This document shows, one piece after another, positions 8,622 to 17,747 of a stretch of 64,000 nucleotides of DNA (positions within the stretch are counted from its first letter, which is position 1; each line of letters begins with the position of its first letter). Under the pieces are notes generated by a model that did no database searches, was not told the DNA's origin, and was given only the letters and a program-made list of their open reading frames with translations. A program made the translations under genes and the position numbers. The DNA is from Rhodococcus yunnanensis NBRC 103083 (GTDB lineage Bacteria > Actinomycetota > Actinomycetes > Mycobacteriales > Mycobacteriaceae): positions 186,001 to 250,000 of the forward strand of contig NZ_BCXH01000005.1 in assembly GCF_001895005.1 (NCBI RefSeq), given 5' to 3'.

Positions 8622-10241
8622 TCAGTTGAAGGACTTGAACGGAACGGTGTCGTCCTCGCTCAGCTCGGCGACGAGGCCCAGCTCCCAGGACAGGTAGCGC
8701 CGGAAGCCTGCCTTGCGCTCTTCCGGATCGGTCTCGCGCCAACCGGACCTGACGACGTCGTCGCCGGCATGGAGCCACGACGCGTTCTCGGTGTCGAGAG
8801 CGAACCCGGCCTTCGTCCATGCATCGGTGCCGCCGTCGAGCACGCGAATCGGCCTGGAGGTGACCGCGGACAGCTCGGTGGCAGCCAAGCGTGCGAGCAC
8901 ACCGTCGGTGCTGGTCAAGGTGATCGCACCGGCACCGGAAATCTCGCTCACCGACTGTGCGAGGCGAGAGCGGATGGCAAAGACCGACCCCGGTATGTGA
9001 CCGGCCACGTAACTCGGGCTCGGCTGTAGGTCGATGACGGTCACCTCGGCTGTGCCCAGCTCGGTGTTCAGCGCCGTCGGGTCGATCGACGAGTAGCCGT
9101 CGTCGACGACGCCGAGCACCGTGCGCGCCACCGGACCTGTGTTCAAGTCGGCATCGGACAGGGCGTCCTCGAGCACGAAGACTTCACCCCATCCGAACTG
9201 CACGATCCACGAGGCGGCGACGGTTGCGCGTACCAGGTCGTTGTCGATGAGCACGATGCGTGAATTGTGAACCGCGATGTAACGGAACACCCATGGTGCA
9301 ACATCCCAGCTGGGGGCCGAGAGCGAGCCGGGAAGGTGACCTGACTCGAACTCCTCGGGCGTGCGCACGTCGAGCAGGTAGAGGGACCGCTCGTCGCGGT
9401 TCTCCTCGAACGATCGAAGGGTGGCGCTGTCAATCGTGCGCACACCGAAACGTTCCGCGATGCGCGCGGCAGCCGCCTTGGCCGATTCGAGCGACGAGCC
9501 CGTGGGAAGCGGCGCAGCCGAGCTCGTATCGTGCACGAGCTGATGGCCCTCGAGAACCCAGGACTGCGTGCCGCCTTCGAGAGAGACGACGCGGTTCTGC
9601 AGCCCGGCGTTGATCAAGACCTGCGCACCGAGAATGCTTCGAGTTCTCCCCGCGCAGTTGACGACGACCAAGGTGTCCGGCGACGTGACCACTTCGCCTG
9701 CGCGATAGACCAACTCGGCACCGGGGATGGACGTGCCGCCTGGAAGGCTGTGATTCTCGAACTCACCGATGGGGCGGCTGTCGAGAAGGACCACGTCCTC
9801 GCCCGCGTCGACCTTCTTCAAGAACTCGGGAACGCTGATGTGCGGGGTCTGGTAGATCTCCTCGATCCACTCACCGAACGCCTGCCCGATCACATGTTCA
9901 CCGCCTGTTTGGACTTTGAAGCCCGCCTCGGACCATGCGCGCAGTCCACCTGTCAGAACCCGTACGTTGGTGTACCCCAGTTCGCGAAGACGACGAGCGC
10001 TGCGGTCCGCCAGTTCGTCGTCACCTCCGTCGTAGACGACCACCGCGGTGGATCGCCGAGGAATGAGGGCATCGACCCGCAGTTCCAGCGCGCTGGCGGG
10101 CAGCGAGACGCCGAGCAGGATGGATCCGTGCTCAGCGGTGATGCGGGGTTCTCGGACGTCGATCAGCGCGTACTCCTCGGCGCTCGTCAGGAGTGTGTGG
10201 AGGGCGGCTGCGTCGATGGTTGAGCTAAGGGTGCTGGTCAT
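8622..10241 (-). CDS. four-domain rhodanese-like protein with a single active-site Cys
   Basis: 539 residues made of four consecutive rhodanese-like domains (about 8-112, 133-237, 267-360 and 386-485) plus a C-terminal tail. Rhodaneses move a sulfane sulfur through a Cys in a six-residue loop. Here only domain 2 has it, Cys196 in NCAGRTRS. The equivalent loops read YDGGDD (domain 1), LIDNDLVR (domain 3) and TSTDGV (domain 4), without Cys. No signal peptide, so probably cytoplasmic. The ATG at 10241 is chosen because it has a strong AGGAGG ribosome site and begins at the first domain; the frame is open further upstream, inside the SDR gene. It lies between the SDR and the sulfonate-type importer, which supports a sulfur role. 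Confidence 0.9.
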   Translation of the reverse strand: MTSTLSSTIDAAALHTLLTSAEEYALIDVREPRITAEHGSILLGVSLPASALELRVDALIPRRSTAVVVYDGGDDELADRSARRLRELGYTNVRVLTGGLRAWSEAGFKVQTGGEHVIGQAFGEWIEEIYQTPHISVPEFLKKVDAGEDVVLLDSRPIGEFENHSLPGGTSIPGAELVYRAGEVVTSPDTLVVVNCAGRTRSILGAQVLINAGLQNRVVSLEGGTQSWVLEGHQLVHDTSSAAPLPTGSSLESAKAAAARIAERFGVRTIDSATLRSFEENRDERSLYLLDVRTPEEFESGHLPGSLSAPSWDVAPWVFRYIAVHNSRIVLIDNDLVRATVAASWIVQFGWGEVFVLEDALSDADLNTGPVARTVLGVVDDGYSSIDPTALNTELGTAEVTVIDLQPSPSYVAGHIPGSVFAIRSRLAQSVSEISGAGAITLTSTDGVLARLAATELSAVTSRPIRVLDGGTDAWTKAGFALDTENASWLHAGDDVVRSGWRETDPEERKAGFRRYLSWELGLVAELSEDDTVPFKSFN

Positions 10242-10276
10242 GGGTTTCCTCCTGGAGTACTTCGGTCGAAAAGTGG

Positions 10277-11050
10277 TCAGTAGTAGATGAAGCCCGGCAC
10301 TCCGCCGCCGGCGAGGATGCCGTCTCCGGTGATGGCCACGCTGCGCGGAGATGCGAGGAATGCGACGACCCACGCGACTTCTTCGGGTTCGACGATGCGG
10401 CCGATGACGTTGTCGACCGGGATGTCCTGGTCGTTGTCTGCGTGGTCCTGTCTGAGCGACAGATAGCGTTCGGTTCGTGTGGGACCGGGGTGCACGACCG
10501 TGACGTTGATTCCGTGCGGACCCAGTTCGTCGGCGATGTTCTTGGTGAGTGCGGTGACCGACGCATTGCGTACCGATCCGATGACGGAGACGGTTTGGCG
10601 CGCACCGGTTCCGCTGATATTGATGATGCGGCCCCACTTGTTCTCGATCAGATGCGGCGCGACCGCGCGAATGGTACGCAGATAACCGATGACCTTGACG
10701 TTGATCTGGCGCTGGAACCACTCGTCGTCTGCGTCGATGTAACTGGAGCCGTGCTGAGCGGGCTGTTCCGCGGCGTTGTTGACAAGAATGTCGATTCCAC
10801 CGAGCGAATTCACCACCGTCTCGACGAGCTTCTGCACCGACGCATCGTCACCGGTATCGGCGGTGACTGCGAGTGTCTTGGTACCGGTCTCGGCGGTGAT
10901 CCGCTCGGCCGCGGACTCGATCACCTCGGTGCGGCGCGAGGTGATCGCCACCGACACCCCGTTGCGGGCGAGCTCGAGTGCGATCGCGTATCCGATACCT
11001 GTTCCTCCGCCGGTCACGAGTGCACGCTTGCCGGCAAGATCGAGAGTCAT
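10277..11050 (-). CDS. atypical short-chain dehydrogenase/reductase (catalytic Tyr/Lys replaced)
   Basis: 257 residues with an SDR Rossmann fold: cofactor motif GGGTGIG at 14-20, NNAA at 91-94, Ser146 in the catalytic-Ser position and a VVHPGPTRTER loop. Where classical SDRs have YxxxK, this protein has GSVRN (158-162), so both the catalytic Tyr and Lys are missing. I recall Ser/Arg/Asn-type motifs here in some actinobacterial SDRs, so this may be a natural subgroup rather than decay. It is the first gene of the - strand operon, 35 bases before the rhodanese, with a GGAAAGG ribosome site and a plausible promoter just upstream. Reaction unknown. Confidence 0.88.
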   Translation of the reverse strand: MTLDLAGKRALVTGGGTGIGYAIALELARNGVSVAITSRRTEVIESAAERITAETGTKTLAVTADTGDDASVQKLVETVVNSLGGIDILVNNAAEQPAQHGSSYIDADDEWFQRQINVKVIGYLRTIRAVAPHLIENKWGRIINISGTGARQTVSVIGSVRNASVTALTKNIADELGPHGINVTVVHPGPTRTERYLSLRQDHADNDQDIPVDNVIGRIVEPEEVAWVVAFLASPRSVAITGDGILAGGGVPGFIYY

Positions 11051-11079
11051 GGATGGCCTTTCCGAGTGGGTATCGATGA

Positions 11080-11108
11080 ACTATGTTCTTGTGCATCGGT
11101 ATTGACAA
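11080..11108 (-). promoter_or_regulatory. probable sigma70-type promoter of the SDR-rhodanese operon
   Basis: On the - strand, TTGTCA (5 of 6 to the -35 consensus, at 11103-11108) is followed after 17 bases by CATAGT (4 of 6 to the -10 consensus, at 11080-11085). It lies about 30 bases before the SDR start codon at 11050. The rest of the divergent gap 11051-11311 shows no clear promoter for the + strand operon. The box overlaps a palindrome noted separately. Confidence 0.5.
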
Positions 11109-11109
11109 T
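11101..11109. promoter_or_regulatory. ATTG-A-CAAT palindrome in the divergent promoter region (possible operator)
   Basis: A perfect 4+1+4 palindrome overlapping the proposed -35 box of the SDR operon. The identical 9-mer lies at 24107-24115 in front of the ACAD operon, and a related CTTGACAAG at 63002-63010 in front of another ACAD gene. It could be a shared regulator site or just the -35 element read on both strands. Confidence 0.35.
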
Positions 11110-11311
11110 GATTGCGATCAGACTGAATTTCTGAACTCACGCGTAAGTTTTTCTTGAAGGTTCGGCGTGCTCACTTGCTCGCGTTGTCGACACCGTTCGC
11201 GTCACCGTGATCGCAACCCTTCGCCGAAGGCTCGGGACAACCTAGTGTGGCCTTCCACGGGCCGGTCGGTCCTGCTTTCTTCCGTCCTGAACGAAAGTAG
11301 TGCGTTCGCAA

Positions 11312-12637
11312 ATGTCGACGTTGGTGCTGAACTCCGTGATCCGCGCAATCGGGTTCACCCAAGGGGCATGGAGACATTCGTCGTCGCGTGCCGACGGAGC
11401 CCTCGATCTCGACTTCTACCGCAGCTACGCCGAGATCTCGGAGCGGGGGCTGTTCGACGGGCTGTTCATCGCCAACACGCCGGCTCTCCACGACAACGAG
11501 TGGTCGTACCTGTTCTCGCCTCTGGAGCCGGTCGCTCTACTGTCCGCACTGGCGCCCTTGACCACACACATCAAACTCATTGCAACCGTGTCGTCTTCGT
11601 TCACGCACCCGTACAACATCGCTCGGCAGATCGCGACGGTCGACCATTTGAGCAGCGGCAGAGCAGGCGTCAACATCGTGACCACCGGATCCGAATCTGC
11701 CGGGCAGAACTTCGGGTTCGACGAGTTGCCGCCGCACGCCGACCGGTACGAGCGCGCCGACGAGTACATCGAAGTTCTCCTGAAGCTGTGGGACAGTTGG
11801 GCGCCCGACGCCATCGTGCTCGACAAGATCGCAGGCGTGCAGGTACGACCGAACGCCGTCTCGGCCATCGATCACCGTGGGCGACACTTCTCGGTCAGAG
11901 GACCGCTCGACACGCCGCGCTCACCGCAGGACCGGCCGCTGCTGTACCAGTCCGGATCGTCCGATGCGGGTAGGAGACTCGCAGCCAAATACGCCGACGC
12001 TGTCTACACCGTCCAGCAGGAGATCGACCAGTCTCGGGAGTTCAGACGGTCCCTGCACGAGTTGCAGGCACGATTCGGGACGCCGAGGCCGCCGGTGAAA
12101 GTGCTTCCAGGGCTGATCCCGATCATCGGTCGCACCCAACGCGAGGCCGAGGATCTACACGAGGAAATCAGTGCGCTCAACCCTCCCGAGCGCGGAATCG
12201 CCTCGTTGGAACAACGGCTTTCGGTGGATCTGCGCGGCGCAGCATTGGACGACCCCTTTCCGATCGAGCGCCTTCCTGCACTGTCCGAGGTGGAGGGGAG
12301 CATCAGCTCCCACGAAGCGATCCGGCGGTTCGTATCGGGGCCGGATGTCACACACCGGGGCGTCACACTGCGCCAGGTGCTGCGCATCACCGACTCCGGT
12401 AACAGCCACCTGCGGGTGGTCGGAACTGCCGAGCATGTCGCCGATCGGATCGAGGAATGGTTCGTCAGCGGGGCCGCCGACGGATTCAACATCAACCCCG
12501 CAATAACACCGACCGGATTGACCGACTTCGTCGATCACGTCGTACCGATTCTGCAGGACAGAGGAATCTACCGCGAGTCGTACGAGGACGTCGACAGAAG
12601 TCTCTCGAATGTCACTGACAGAGTGAGGAACTCATGA
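11312..12637 (+). CDS. DszA/NtaA-family FMN-dependent monooxygenase
   Basis: 441 residues from ATG 11312; a GTG at 11300 would add four residues. MSTLVLNS is kept because paralogues begin similarly (MSTLHLN at 46293). Family landmarks: EISERGLFDGLFIAN, HPYNIARQIATVDHLSSGR, ERADEYIEVLLKLWDSW, the PRSPQ-containing loop followed by YQSGSSDAG, and VVGTAEHVADRIEEWF then AADGFNIN near the end. It is the first gene of a + strand operon and its stop overlaps the start of a Dpp-type binding protein by 4 bases, linking the oxygenase to import of a peptide-sized substrate. Substrate unknown. Confidence 0.92.
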   Translation: MSTLVLNSVIRAIGFTQGAWRHSSSRADGALDLDFYRSYAEISERGLFDGLFIANTPALHDNEWSYLFSPLEPVALLSALAPLTTHIKLIATVSSSFTHPYNIARQIATVDHLSSGRAGVNIVTTGSESAGQNFGFDELPPHADRYERADEYIEVLLKLWDSWAPDAIVLDKIAGVQVRPNAVSAIDHRGRHFSVRGPLDTPRSPQDRPLLYQSGSSDAGRRLAAKYADAVYTVQQEIDQSREFRRSLHELQARFGTPRPPVKVLPGLIPIIGRTQREAEDLHEEISALNPPERGIASLEQRLSVDLRGAALDDPFPIERLPALSEVEGSISSHEAIRRFVSGPDVTHRGVTLRQVLRITDSGNSHLRVVGTAEHVADRIEEWFVSGAADGFNINPAITPTGLTDFVDHVVPILQDRGIYRESYEDVDRSLSNVTDRVRNS

Positions 12638-14232
12638 AGAAGATACGAAAGCTGTCCGCCGTGTTTCTCGCGGTGGGTCTGCTCGCCGGTTGTTCGCAGG
12701 GCGCAAGCCAGTCCGCATCCGACGCCACCGGGCCATCGGGAGAGCCCCAGAAAGGCGGAACGGTCGTCTACTCCGACGTCATGTATGTCACCGACGCGTT
12801 GAGTGGGTTCTACTCGACGGGCAACCTGTCGCTGCAGCTGGTCGACCGGCTGGTCTACATCGACCCCTCGAACGGAGAAGTGACCCCTTGGCTGGCAGAG
12901 GCCTTCTCGCGCAACGACGACGCAACGCAGTACACCTTCACCATTCGCGACGGCGTCACCTTCAGCGATGGGTCGGCGCTCACCGCGGATGTCGTCAAGG
13001 CGAACCTCGAACAGATCGCGAAGGGCGATCCCGACAAGAAGATCCCGGTCTTCAGCGAGTTCGTCGGGTACGACAGATCCGAGGTATCGGGTAACACGGT
13101 AACGGTGTTCCTGAATCAGCCCAACGCCAACCTGTACCGCGTTCTCGCGGGTCACAGGTCCGGTATTCGCGGTGAGGCCACACTGGCTCGCGACTACGAA
13201 GGGCAGTCCAAGATCGAGAACGTCATCGGCTCGGGCGCATTCGTCTACGCATCGCACGTGCCGGATCAGAAGGTCGAGCTGACGCGTCGGGACGACTATG
13301 CGTGGCCGCCCGCGGTGTCCCCGAATCAGGGACCGGCATACCTGGACAAGCTGGAGCTGCGCGCCATCGGCGAACCAGGTCTTCGAGCCGGAGCGGTGCA
13401 ATCGGGTCAAGTCGACGTGGCACGCGGGATCCAGCCGACGGACGAAGCATCTCTTGCCGCGTCGGGCAACCAGGTCATCTCCGTCCCCGCGCCACTACTG
13501 ACCACCAACATCGCGGCGGTCCGCATCGGCAACGAGGAGTTGTCGGACGTGCGGGTGCGCCGAGCACTCCAGCTCGGTATCGATCGCCAGGCTCTCGTCG
13601 AGACGGTGTTGTCGGACAGCTATCGGCCGGCGGAGTCCGTGCTCAACCACGACGATCCGGCCTTCACCGATCTCAGTGGTGAAATCGGGTACGACCCCGA
13701 GGAAGCAGCCGCGCTTCTCGACGAAGCCGGTTGGGTCGAGGGCGCCGACGGCGTGCGCGAGAAGGACGGCAAGAAGCTGGAACTGAGCATCTCTGCGTCC
13801 GTGCAGAGCGTCGTGATCAGACCGGCGTTCGAGTTCATCGAGTCGCAGTGGCGTGATCTCGGCGTCGGCCTCGTCAACAACGCAGGCGACACCACGGCGT
13901 ACAACATCGCTGTCTCCGACCCCACCAAACCGCTCATCGGCACACGGACCGGGTACAACGTCGGTCTTGCTTTGCTGTTCGGCCGGGACAAGAACACACT
14001 GACGTTCGCGGCGGATCCCGAGCTGCAGGAGTTGTCCAAGCAAGAACTCAGCGCAACGGACGAAGCCGACCAGGCACAGGTTCTCGGCGAGATCCAGAAG
14101 CAGGTCATCGACAAGCATCTGGCGTTGGTTCTGTGGGACGAGGTTCAGGTCCATTCGGCCACACCCGAGGTGCACGTCGAGTTCGACACACTGACAGAGC
14201 CGCTCTTCCAGAGCGCATGGAAGACCTCGTAG
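12634..14232 (+). CDS. family 5 (peptide/nickel-type) substrate-binding lipoprotein
   Basis: 532 residues of the SBP_bac_5 (DppA/OppA) family. Signal peptide with lipobox LAGC, Cys20 the lipid anchor, then a low-complexity linker and the hallmark KGGTVVYSD. Family motifs follow: LVDRLVYIDPSNGEVTPWLAE, FTIRDGVTFSDGSALTADVV, a VRRALQLGIDRQALVETV region and a DEAGW block. Coupled to the monooxygenase upstream by ATGA and 34 bases before the first permease. It is related to the receptor at 21254-22873 in the mirror-image operon. Although the family is annotated for peptides, members bind many small molecules, so the ligand is open. Confidence 0.92.
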   Translation: MKKIRKLSAVFLAVGLLAGCSQGASQSASDATGPSGEPQKGGTVVYSDVMYVTDALSGFYSTGNLSLQLVDRLVYIDPSNGEVTPWLAEAFSRNDDATQYTFTIRDGVTFSDGSALTADVVKANLEQIAKGDPDKKIPVFSEFVGYDRSEVSGNTVTVFLNQPNANLYRVLAGHRSGIRGEATLARDYEGQSKIENVIGSGAFVYASHVPDQKVELTRRDDYAWPPAVSPNQGPAYLDKLELRAIGEPGLRAGAVQSGQVDVARGIQPTDEASLAASGNQVISVPAPLLTTNIAAVRIGNEELSDVRVRRALQLGIDRQALVETVLSDSYRPAESVLNHDDPAFTDLSGEIGYDPEEAAALLDEAGWVEGADGVREKDGKKLELSISASVQSVVIRPAFEFIESQWRDLGVGLVNNAGDTTAYNIAVSDPTKPLIGTRTGYNVGLALLFGRDKNTLTFAADPELQELSKQELSATDEADQAQVLGEIQKQVIDKHLALVLWDEVQVHSATPEVHVEFDTLTEPLFQSAWKTS

Positions 14233-14266
14233 GGCGCAGGCGGACGATGAACGGGAGGGGTCGATA

Positions 14267-15235
14267 GTGTTGCGCTACACGGTGACTCGTATAGGACAGT
14301 CGCTCCTTGTGCTGCTTCTGGCATACACGGTCGTATTCTGGGGTGTCACATTGCTCCCGTCCGATCCGGCCGAGATCTTCGTCTCCAAGGGTGAGGCGTA
14401 CTACAACCCCGAGGTCGTCGAGCAGGTCAAGCAGTTCTACGGATACGACAAGCCCGTGCTCGTGCAATATTTCGGCCAGTTGGGACAGCTCGTGACCGGC
14501 AACTTCGGATTCTCGCTGTCGAGTGGGCAGACCGTGATCGAACGAATCGGCGACGTGGTGGGGGAGACGTTGAAACTCGCCTCGGCGGCCACTGTTTTCG
14601 CGCTGATCTTCTCCGTCGCGATCGTGGTGGTGGCGACGGCGGGCAAGTCCGTCAGGTTGAGGAATGCGGTTCGAAACATCCCACCGCTGTTCAGTGCCGT
14701 GCCGACGTTCTGGCTCGGTCTGGTCATCCTGCAGATATTCTCGGTGCAACTCGGTTTGTTCTCGTTGTTCCCCGACGGTTCCGTCCTGTCGTTCGTCATA
14801 CCTGCTCTCGTCCTTGCGGTTCCGATCTCGGCGCCCATTGCGCAAGTGTTGCTGAAGAACGCGGAAAGCACTCTCGGGCTGCCGCACGTGAACACCGCGC
14901 GAGCGAAAGGTGGCACGCCGGGATGGGTGTTTCGCAAGCACGTACTGAAGAATGCGGCAGGACCGGCGCTCACCGTGACCGCCACTACTGTCGGCGCTCT
15001 GCTCGGCGGCTCGGTCATCACCGAGACGGTGTTCTCGAGATCAGGACTCGGCTCGGTCCTCATGGACGGCGTTGCCAACCAGGATATTTCACTCATCCAG
15101 GGTCTGGTCCTGTTGACGACCGTCGTCATCGTTGCGGTGAACCTCGCCGTCGACCTCGTGTATCCGATACTCGATCCGCGAGTGACGAGAACTCAGATCA
15201 AAGGATTCAACACCCGCCTAGGTAGGTTCAATTGA
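14267..15235 (+). CDS. Dpp/Opp-type ABC transporter permease (DppB-like)
   Basis: 322-residue inner-membrane protein with the DppB layout: first helix right at the N-terminus (RIGQSLLVLLLAYTVVFWG), the LLPSDPAEIF motif after it, a periplasmic segment, then five more helices. The coupling loop reads NTARAKGGTPGWVFRKHVLKN. Start is GTG at 14267 with a GGGAGGGG ribosome site. The stop overlaps the TTG start of the next permease. Partner of the DppC-like protein at 15232. Confidence 0.93.
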   Translation: MLRYTVTRIGQSLLVLLLAYTVVFWGVTLLPSDPAEIFVSKGEAYYNPEVVEQVKQFYGYDKPVLVQYFGQLGQLVTGNFGFSLSSGQTVIERIGDVVGETLKLASAATVFALIFSVAIVVVATAGKSVRLRNAVRNIPPLFSAVPTFWLGLVILQIFSVQLGLFSLFPDGSVLSFVIPALVLAVPISAPIAQVLLKNAESTLGLPHVNTARAKGGTPGWVFRKHVLKNAAGPALTVTATTVGALLGGSVITETVFSRSGLGSVLMDGVANQDISLIQGLVLLTTVVIVAVNLAVDLVYPILDPRVTRTQIKGFNTRLGRFN

Positions 15236-16101
15236 GTGAGAACACAACGACGGTCGAGGCCGGGACGCGCAAGAACCGCCTCGGTGCCGTGGTGTCGCGG
15301 CTGCGCGGCACTCCGGTCTCGGTGCTGCTGTCGGGTGCGCTTCTGATCGTGACCGTGCTCTGGACGTTGTTTCCGAGCGTCTTCACCGGCTACGACCCAC
15401 TGTCCGGTGATCACTGGGAGAAGTTCCTTCCGCCGAACCTGACCCACTGGTTCGGCACCGACCATCTCGGCCGAGATGTACTCGCCCGAGTCATTCACGG
15501 AACCTCGCAGACGGTCCTGACGGCCGGTCTCGCGGTCGCCGTGGGTCTGGTCGTCGGGAGCATCATCGGTGTGCTGGCCGGTGTCTCGGGGCCCGTGGTC
15601 GACGCGGTCGGTATGCGGGCCAGCGATGTGTTGCTTGCGCTTCCGAGCTTTCTGGTGTCGATCTGGATCGTCACCGCATACGGCTCGGGACGACTGTCCG
15701 TCGGAATCGGCGTCGGTATCGGCTCGATTGCGATCTTCGCCCGCGTATTTCGATCCGAGGTTCTGCGCGTACGTTCGCTCGACTACGTCGAGGCGTCGTT
15801 CCTGTCCGGTGCAAGCAGATGGTCGGTCATCCGGGGACACATCCTGCCGAATGCGGTCGGAGCCGTGATCGCGTTGGCAGTGATCGATCTCAGTGCTGCG
15901 ATTCTCGCGATCGCGGCACTGGGTTACCTCGGGTACAGCGCACCGCCGCCCACCCCGGAATGGGGACTCCTCGTTGCGGACGGACGTAACTACATTGCCA
16001 CCGCCTGGTGGCTCACCACACTTCCCGGGGTCGTGATTCTGCTGGTGATCATCGCTCTGGGCGTCGTCAGTCGACGTGTGCTGGCCTCCAACCGCATCTG
16101 A
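15232..16101 (+). CDS. Dpp/Opp-type ABC transporter permease (DppC-like)
   Basis: 289 residues. DppC pattern: N-terminal hydrophobic helix, then HWFGTDHLGRDVLARVIHGT, the conserved motif that opens the permease domain. Five further helices follow, with the EAA-type loop DYVEASFLSGASRWSVIRGHILPN and the late motif PPPTPEWG. The start is TTG at 15232, which overlaps the preceding stop as TTGA; no better in-frame start lies nearby. It is followed after 14 bases by the fused ATPase. Confidence 0.93.
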   Translation: MSENTTTVEAGTRKNRLGAVVSRLRGTPVSVLLSGALLIVTVLWTLFPSVFTGYDPLSGDHWEKFLPPNLTHWFGTDHLGRDVLARVIHGTSQTVLTAGLAVAVGLVVGSIIGVLAGVSGPVVDAVGMRASDVLLALPSFLVSIWIVTAYGSGRLSVGIGVGIGSIAIFARVFRSEVLRVRSLDYVEASFLSGASRWSVIRGHILPNAVGAVIALAVIDLSAAILAIAALGYLGYSAPPPTPEWGLLVADGRNYIATAWWLTTLPGVVILLVIIALGVVSRRVLASNRI

Positions 16102-16115
16102 CGAAAGAGCGCAAC

Positions 16116-17747
16116 GTGTCCGAAATACTTCTCGAAATCGATGATCTCGTCGTCACCTACGGATCCGGCGACACATCGCACACCGCGCTGGCAGGCGTCG
16201 GGCTTGCACTGTCGGTGGGTGAGTTCGTCGCCGTCGTCGGCGAATCCGGCTCAGGGAAAACCACTTTGGCCAATGCCGTGGTGGGGTTGCTCCCGGAATC
16301 GGCCCACGTGCAGGCCGGTGCGCTCACACTCGGAGGTCAGGACCTCCGCGGGCTGAGCGAGAAACAGTGGAGCGGCGTTCGAGGCAGGGCCGTCGGACTC
16401 GTTCCACAGGACCCGGGAGCCTCGCTCAATCCGGTCCGTACCATCGGCTCGCAGCTCGCCGAGGTCTTCGAACTGAAGGGATCGAAGCTGGGGCGCAGAG
16501 AAATTCGACGCCGGTGCATCGAGTTGCTCGAGCAAGTCGAGATCGACGATCCCGCACGGCGGTTGAAGCAGTATCCGTTCGAGCTGTCCGGCGGAATGCG
16601 CCAGCGGGTGCTCATCGCGATCGCATTCGGCCTCGATCCGACGCTGCTGGTGGCCGACGAACCGACATCGGCACTGGATGTGACAGTGCAGGCACAGGTG
16701 TTGGGTGTGCTCGATCGACTGGTCGCCGAGCACGGAACCACCGTGCTGTTCGTGACCCATGACATCGGCGTCGCCACCGATCACGCGTCGCGAATCGTCG
16801 TCATGCGTCACGGACGTATCGTGGAGGAGAACGATGTGGAATCGATCGTTCGACATCCGCAGTCGGAGTACACGAAGACGCTCCTCGGACGGTTGCGCGA
16901 CGGTGCGCCCTCGGGCCGACGGCCGCCGGGTGCGGTGATCGACGCCGATCTCGAGGTGGTCGTTCGAGTCACCGACCTGGTGAAGGAGTACCGGATCGAC
17001 GGACGTCGAAAGCACCGCGCTGTCGACGGCGTCGGGTTCACCGTGCGACGAGGGGAGACACTTGCGCTCGTCGGCGAATCAGGTTCGGGTAAGTCGACGA
17101 TCGCGAAGACCATCATCGGGCTGACGAAGCCCAGCGGAGGCGCGGTCGAGGTGCTGGGGTCGGACATCGCGCATGTGAAGCACCGAGACCGCCGTCAGCA
17201 CTGGAAGAACATCCAGTTCGTCTATCAGAATCCGGACTCGGCACTCGATCCCCGGTGGAGCGTCCGCGATATCCTCGAAGAACCGTTGAGCGCGTTCGAC
17301 ATCGGTGCCAAGAGCGAGCGCCCGAAGCTCATCGACGACGTGCTCGACGACGTCAACCTGCCTCGCACGGCACTCGACAAGTACGCGGCCGAACTCTCCG
17401 GCGGGCAGCGGCAGCGCGTGGCGATCGCCCGAGCACTCATCGTGCGACCCGAGGTCGTACTTCTCGACGAACCGTTGTCAGCGCTCGACGTCATCACTCA
17501 GGAGCAGGTGATCTCGCTGCTGGTCGATCTACAGGCCGAGCGGGGTCTGACCTACCTCTTCATCTCCCACGACCTGGCTGTGGTGCGGCAGATCTCGCAT
17601 CGGGTGGCCGTCCTTCGCGCTGGTCGGCTCGTCGAGGTAGGTGACACCGGATCGGTATTCGCCGATCCGGCATCCGAGTACACCCGCACTCTGATCGACG
17701 CCATCCCCGGGCGTCGATTCGAGGAATCGTTGCTCACCAATTCCTGA
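16116..17747 (+). CDS. fused Dpp-type ABC ATPase with two nucleotide-binding domains (DppD-DppF)
   Basis: 543 residues holding both ATPase domains of a peptide-type importer in one chain. Domain 1 (about 1-260) has GESGSGKT, LSGGMRQRVLIA and VADEPTSALDVT. Domain 2 (about 275-540) has GESGSGKS, LSGGQRQRVAIA and LLDEPLSALD. Start GTG at 16116, giving VSEILLEIDDL, is chosen from the GAAAGAG ribosome site; the frame is open upstream but overlaps the permease. The last 14 bases overlap the 3' end of the opposing fused ATPase gene (17734-19428). Confidence 0.93.
   Translation: MSEILLEIDDLVVTYGSGDTSHTALAGVGLALSVGEFVAVVGESGSGKTTLANAVVGLLPESAHVQAGALTLGGQDLRGLSEKQWSGVRGRAVGLVPQDPGASLNPVRTIGSQLAEVFELKGSKLGRREIRRRCIELLEQVEIDDPARRLKQYPFELSGGMRQRVLIAIAFGLDPTLLVADEPTSALDVTVQAQVLGVLDRLVAEHGTTVLFVTHDIGVATDHASRIVVMRHGRIVEENDVESIVRHPQSEYTKTLLGRLRDGAPSGRRPPGAVIDADLEVVVRVTDLVKEYRIDGRRKHRAVDGVGFTVRRGETLALVGESGSGKSTIAKTIIGLTKPSGGAVEVLGSDIAHVKHRDRRQHWKNIQFVYQNPDSALDPRWSVRDILEEPLSAFDIGAKSERPKLIDDVLDDVNLPRTALDKYAAELSGGQRQRVAIARALIVRPEVVLLDEPLSALDVITQEQVISLLVDLQAERGLTYLFISHDLAVVRQISHRVAVLRAGRLVEVGDTGSVFADPASEYTRTLIDAIPGRRFEESLLTNS

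Noticed and set aside
10242..10721. N-terminal extension of the rhodanese frame
   Set aside because: The extra residues are basic and featureless, overlap the SDR gene, and the start at 10241 has a strong ribosome site and begins at the first rhodanese domain.
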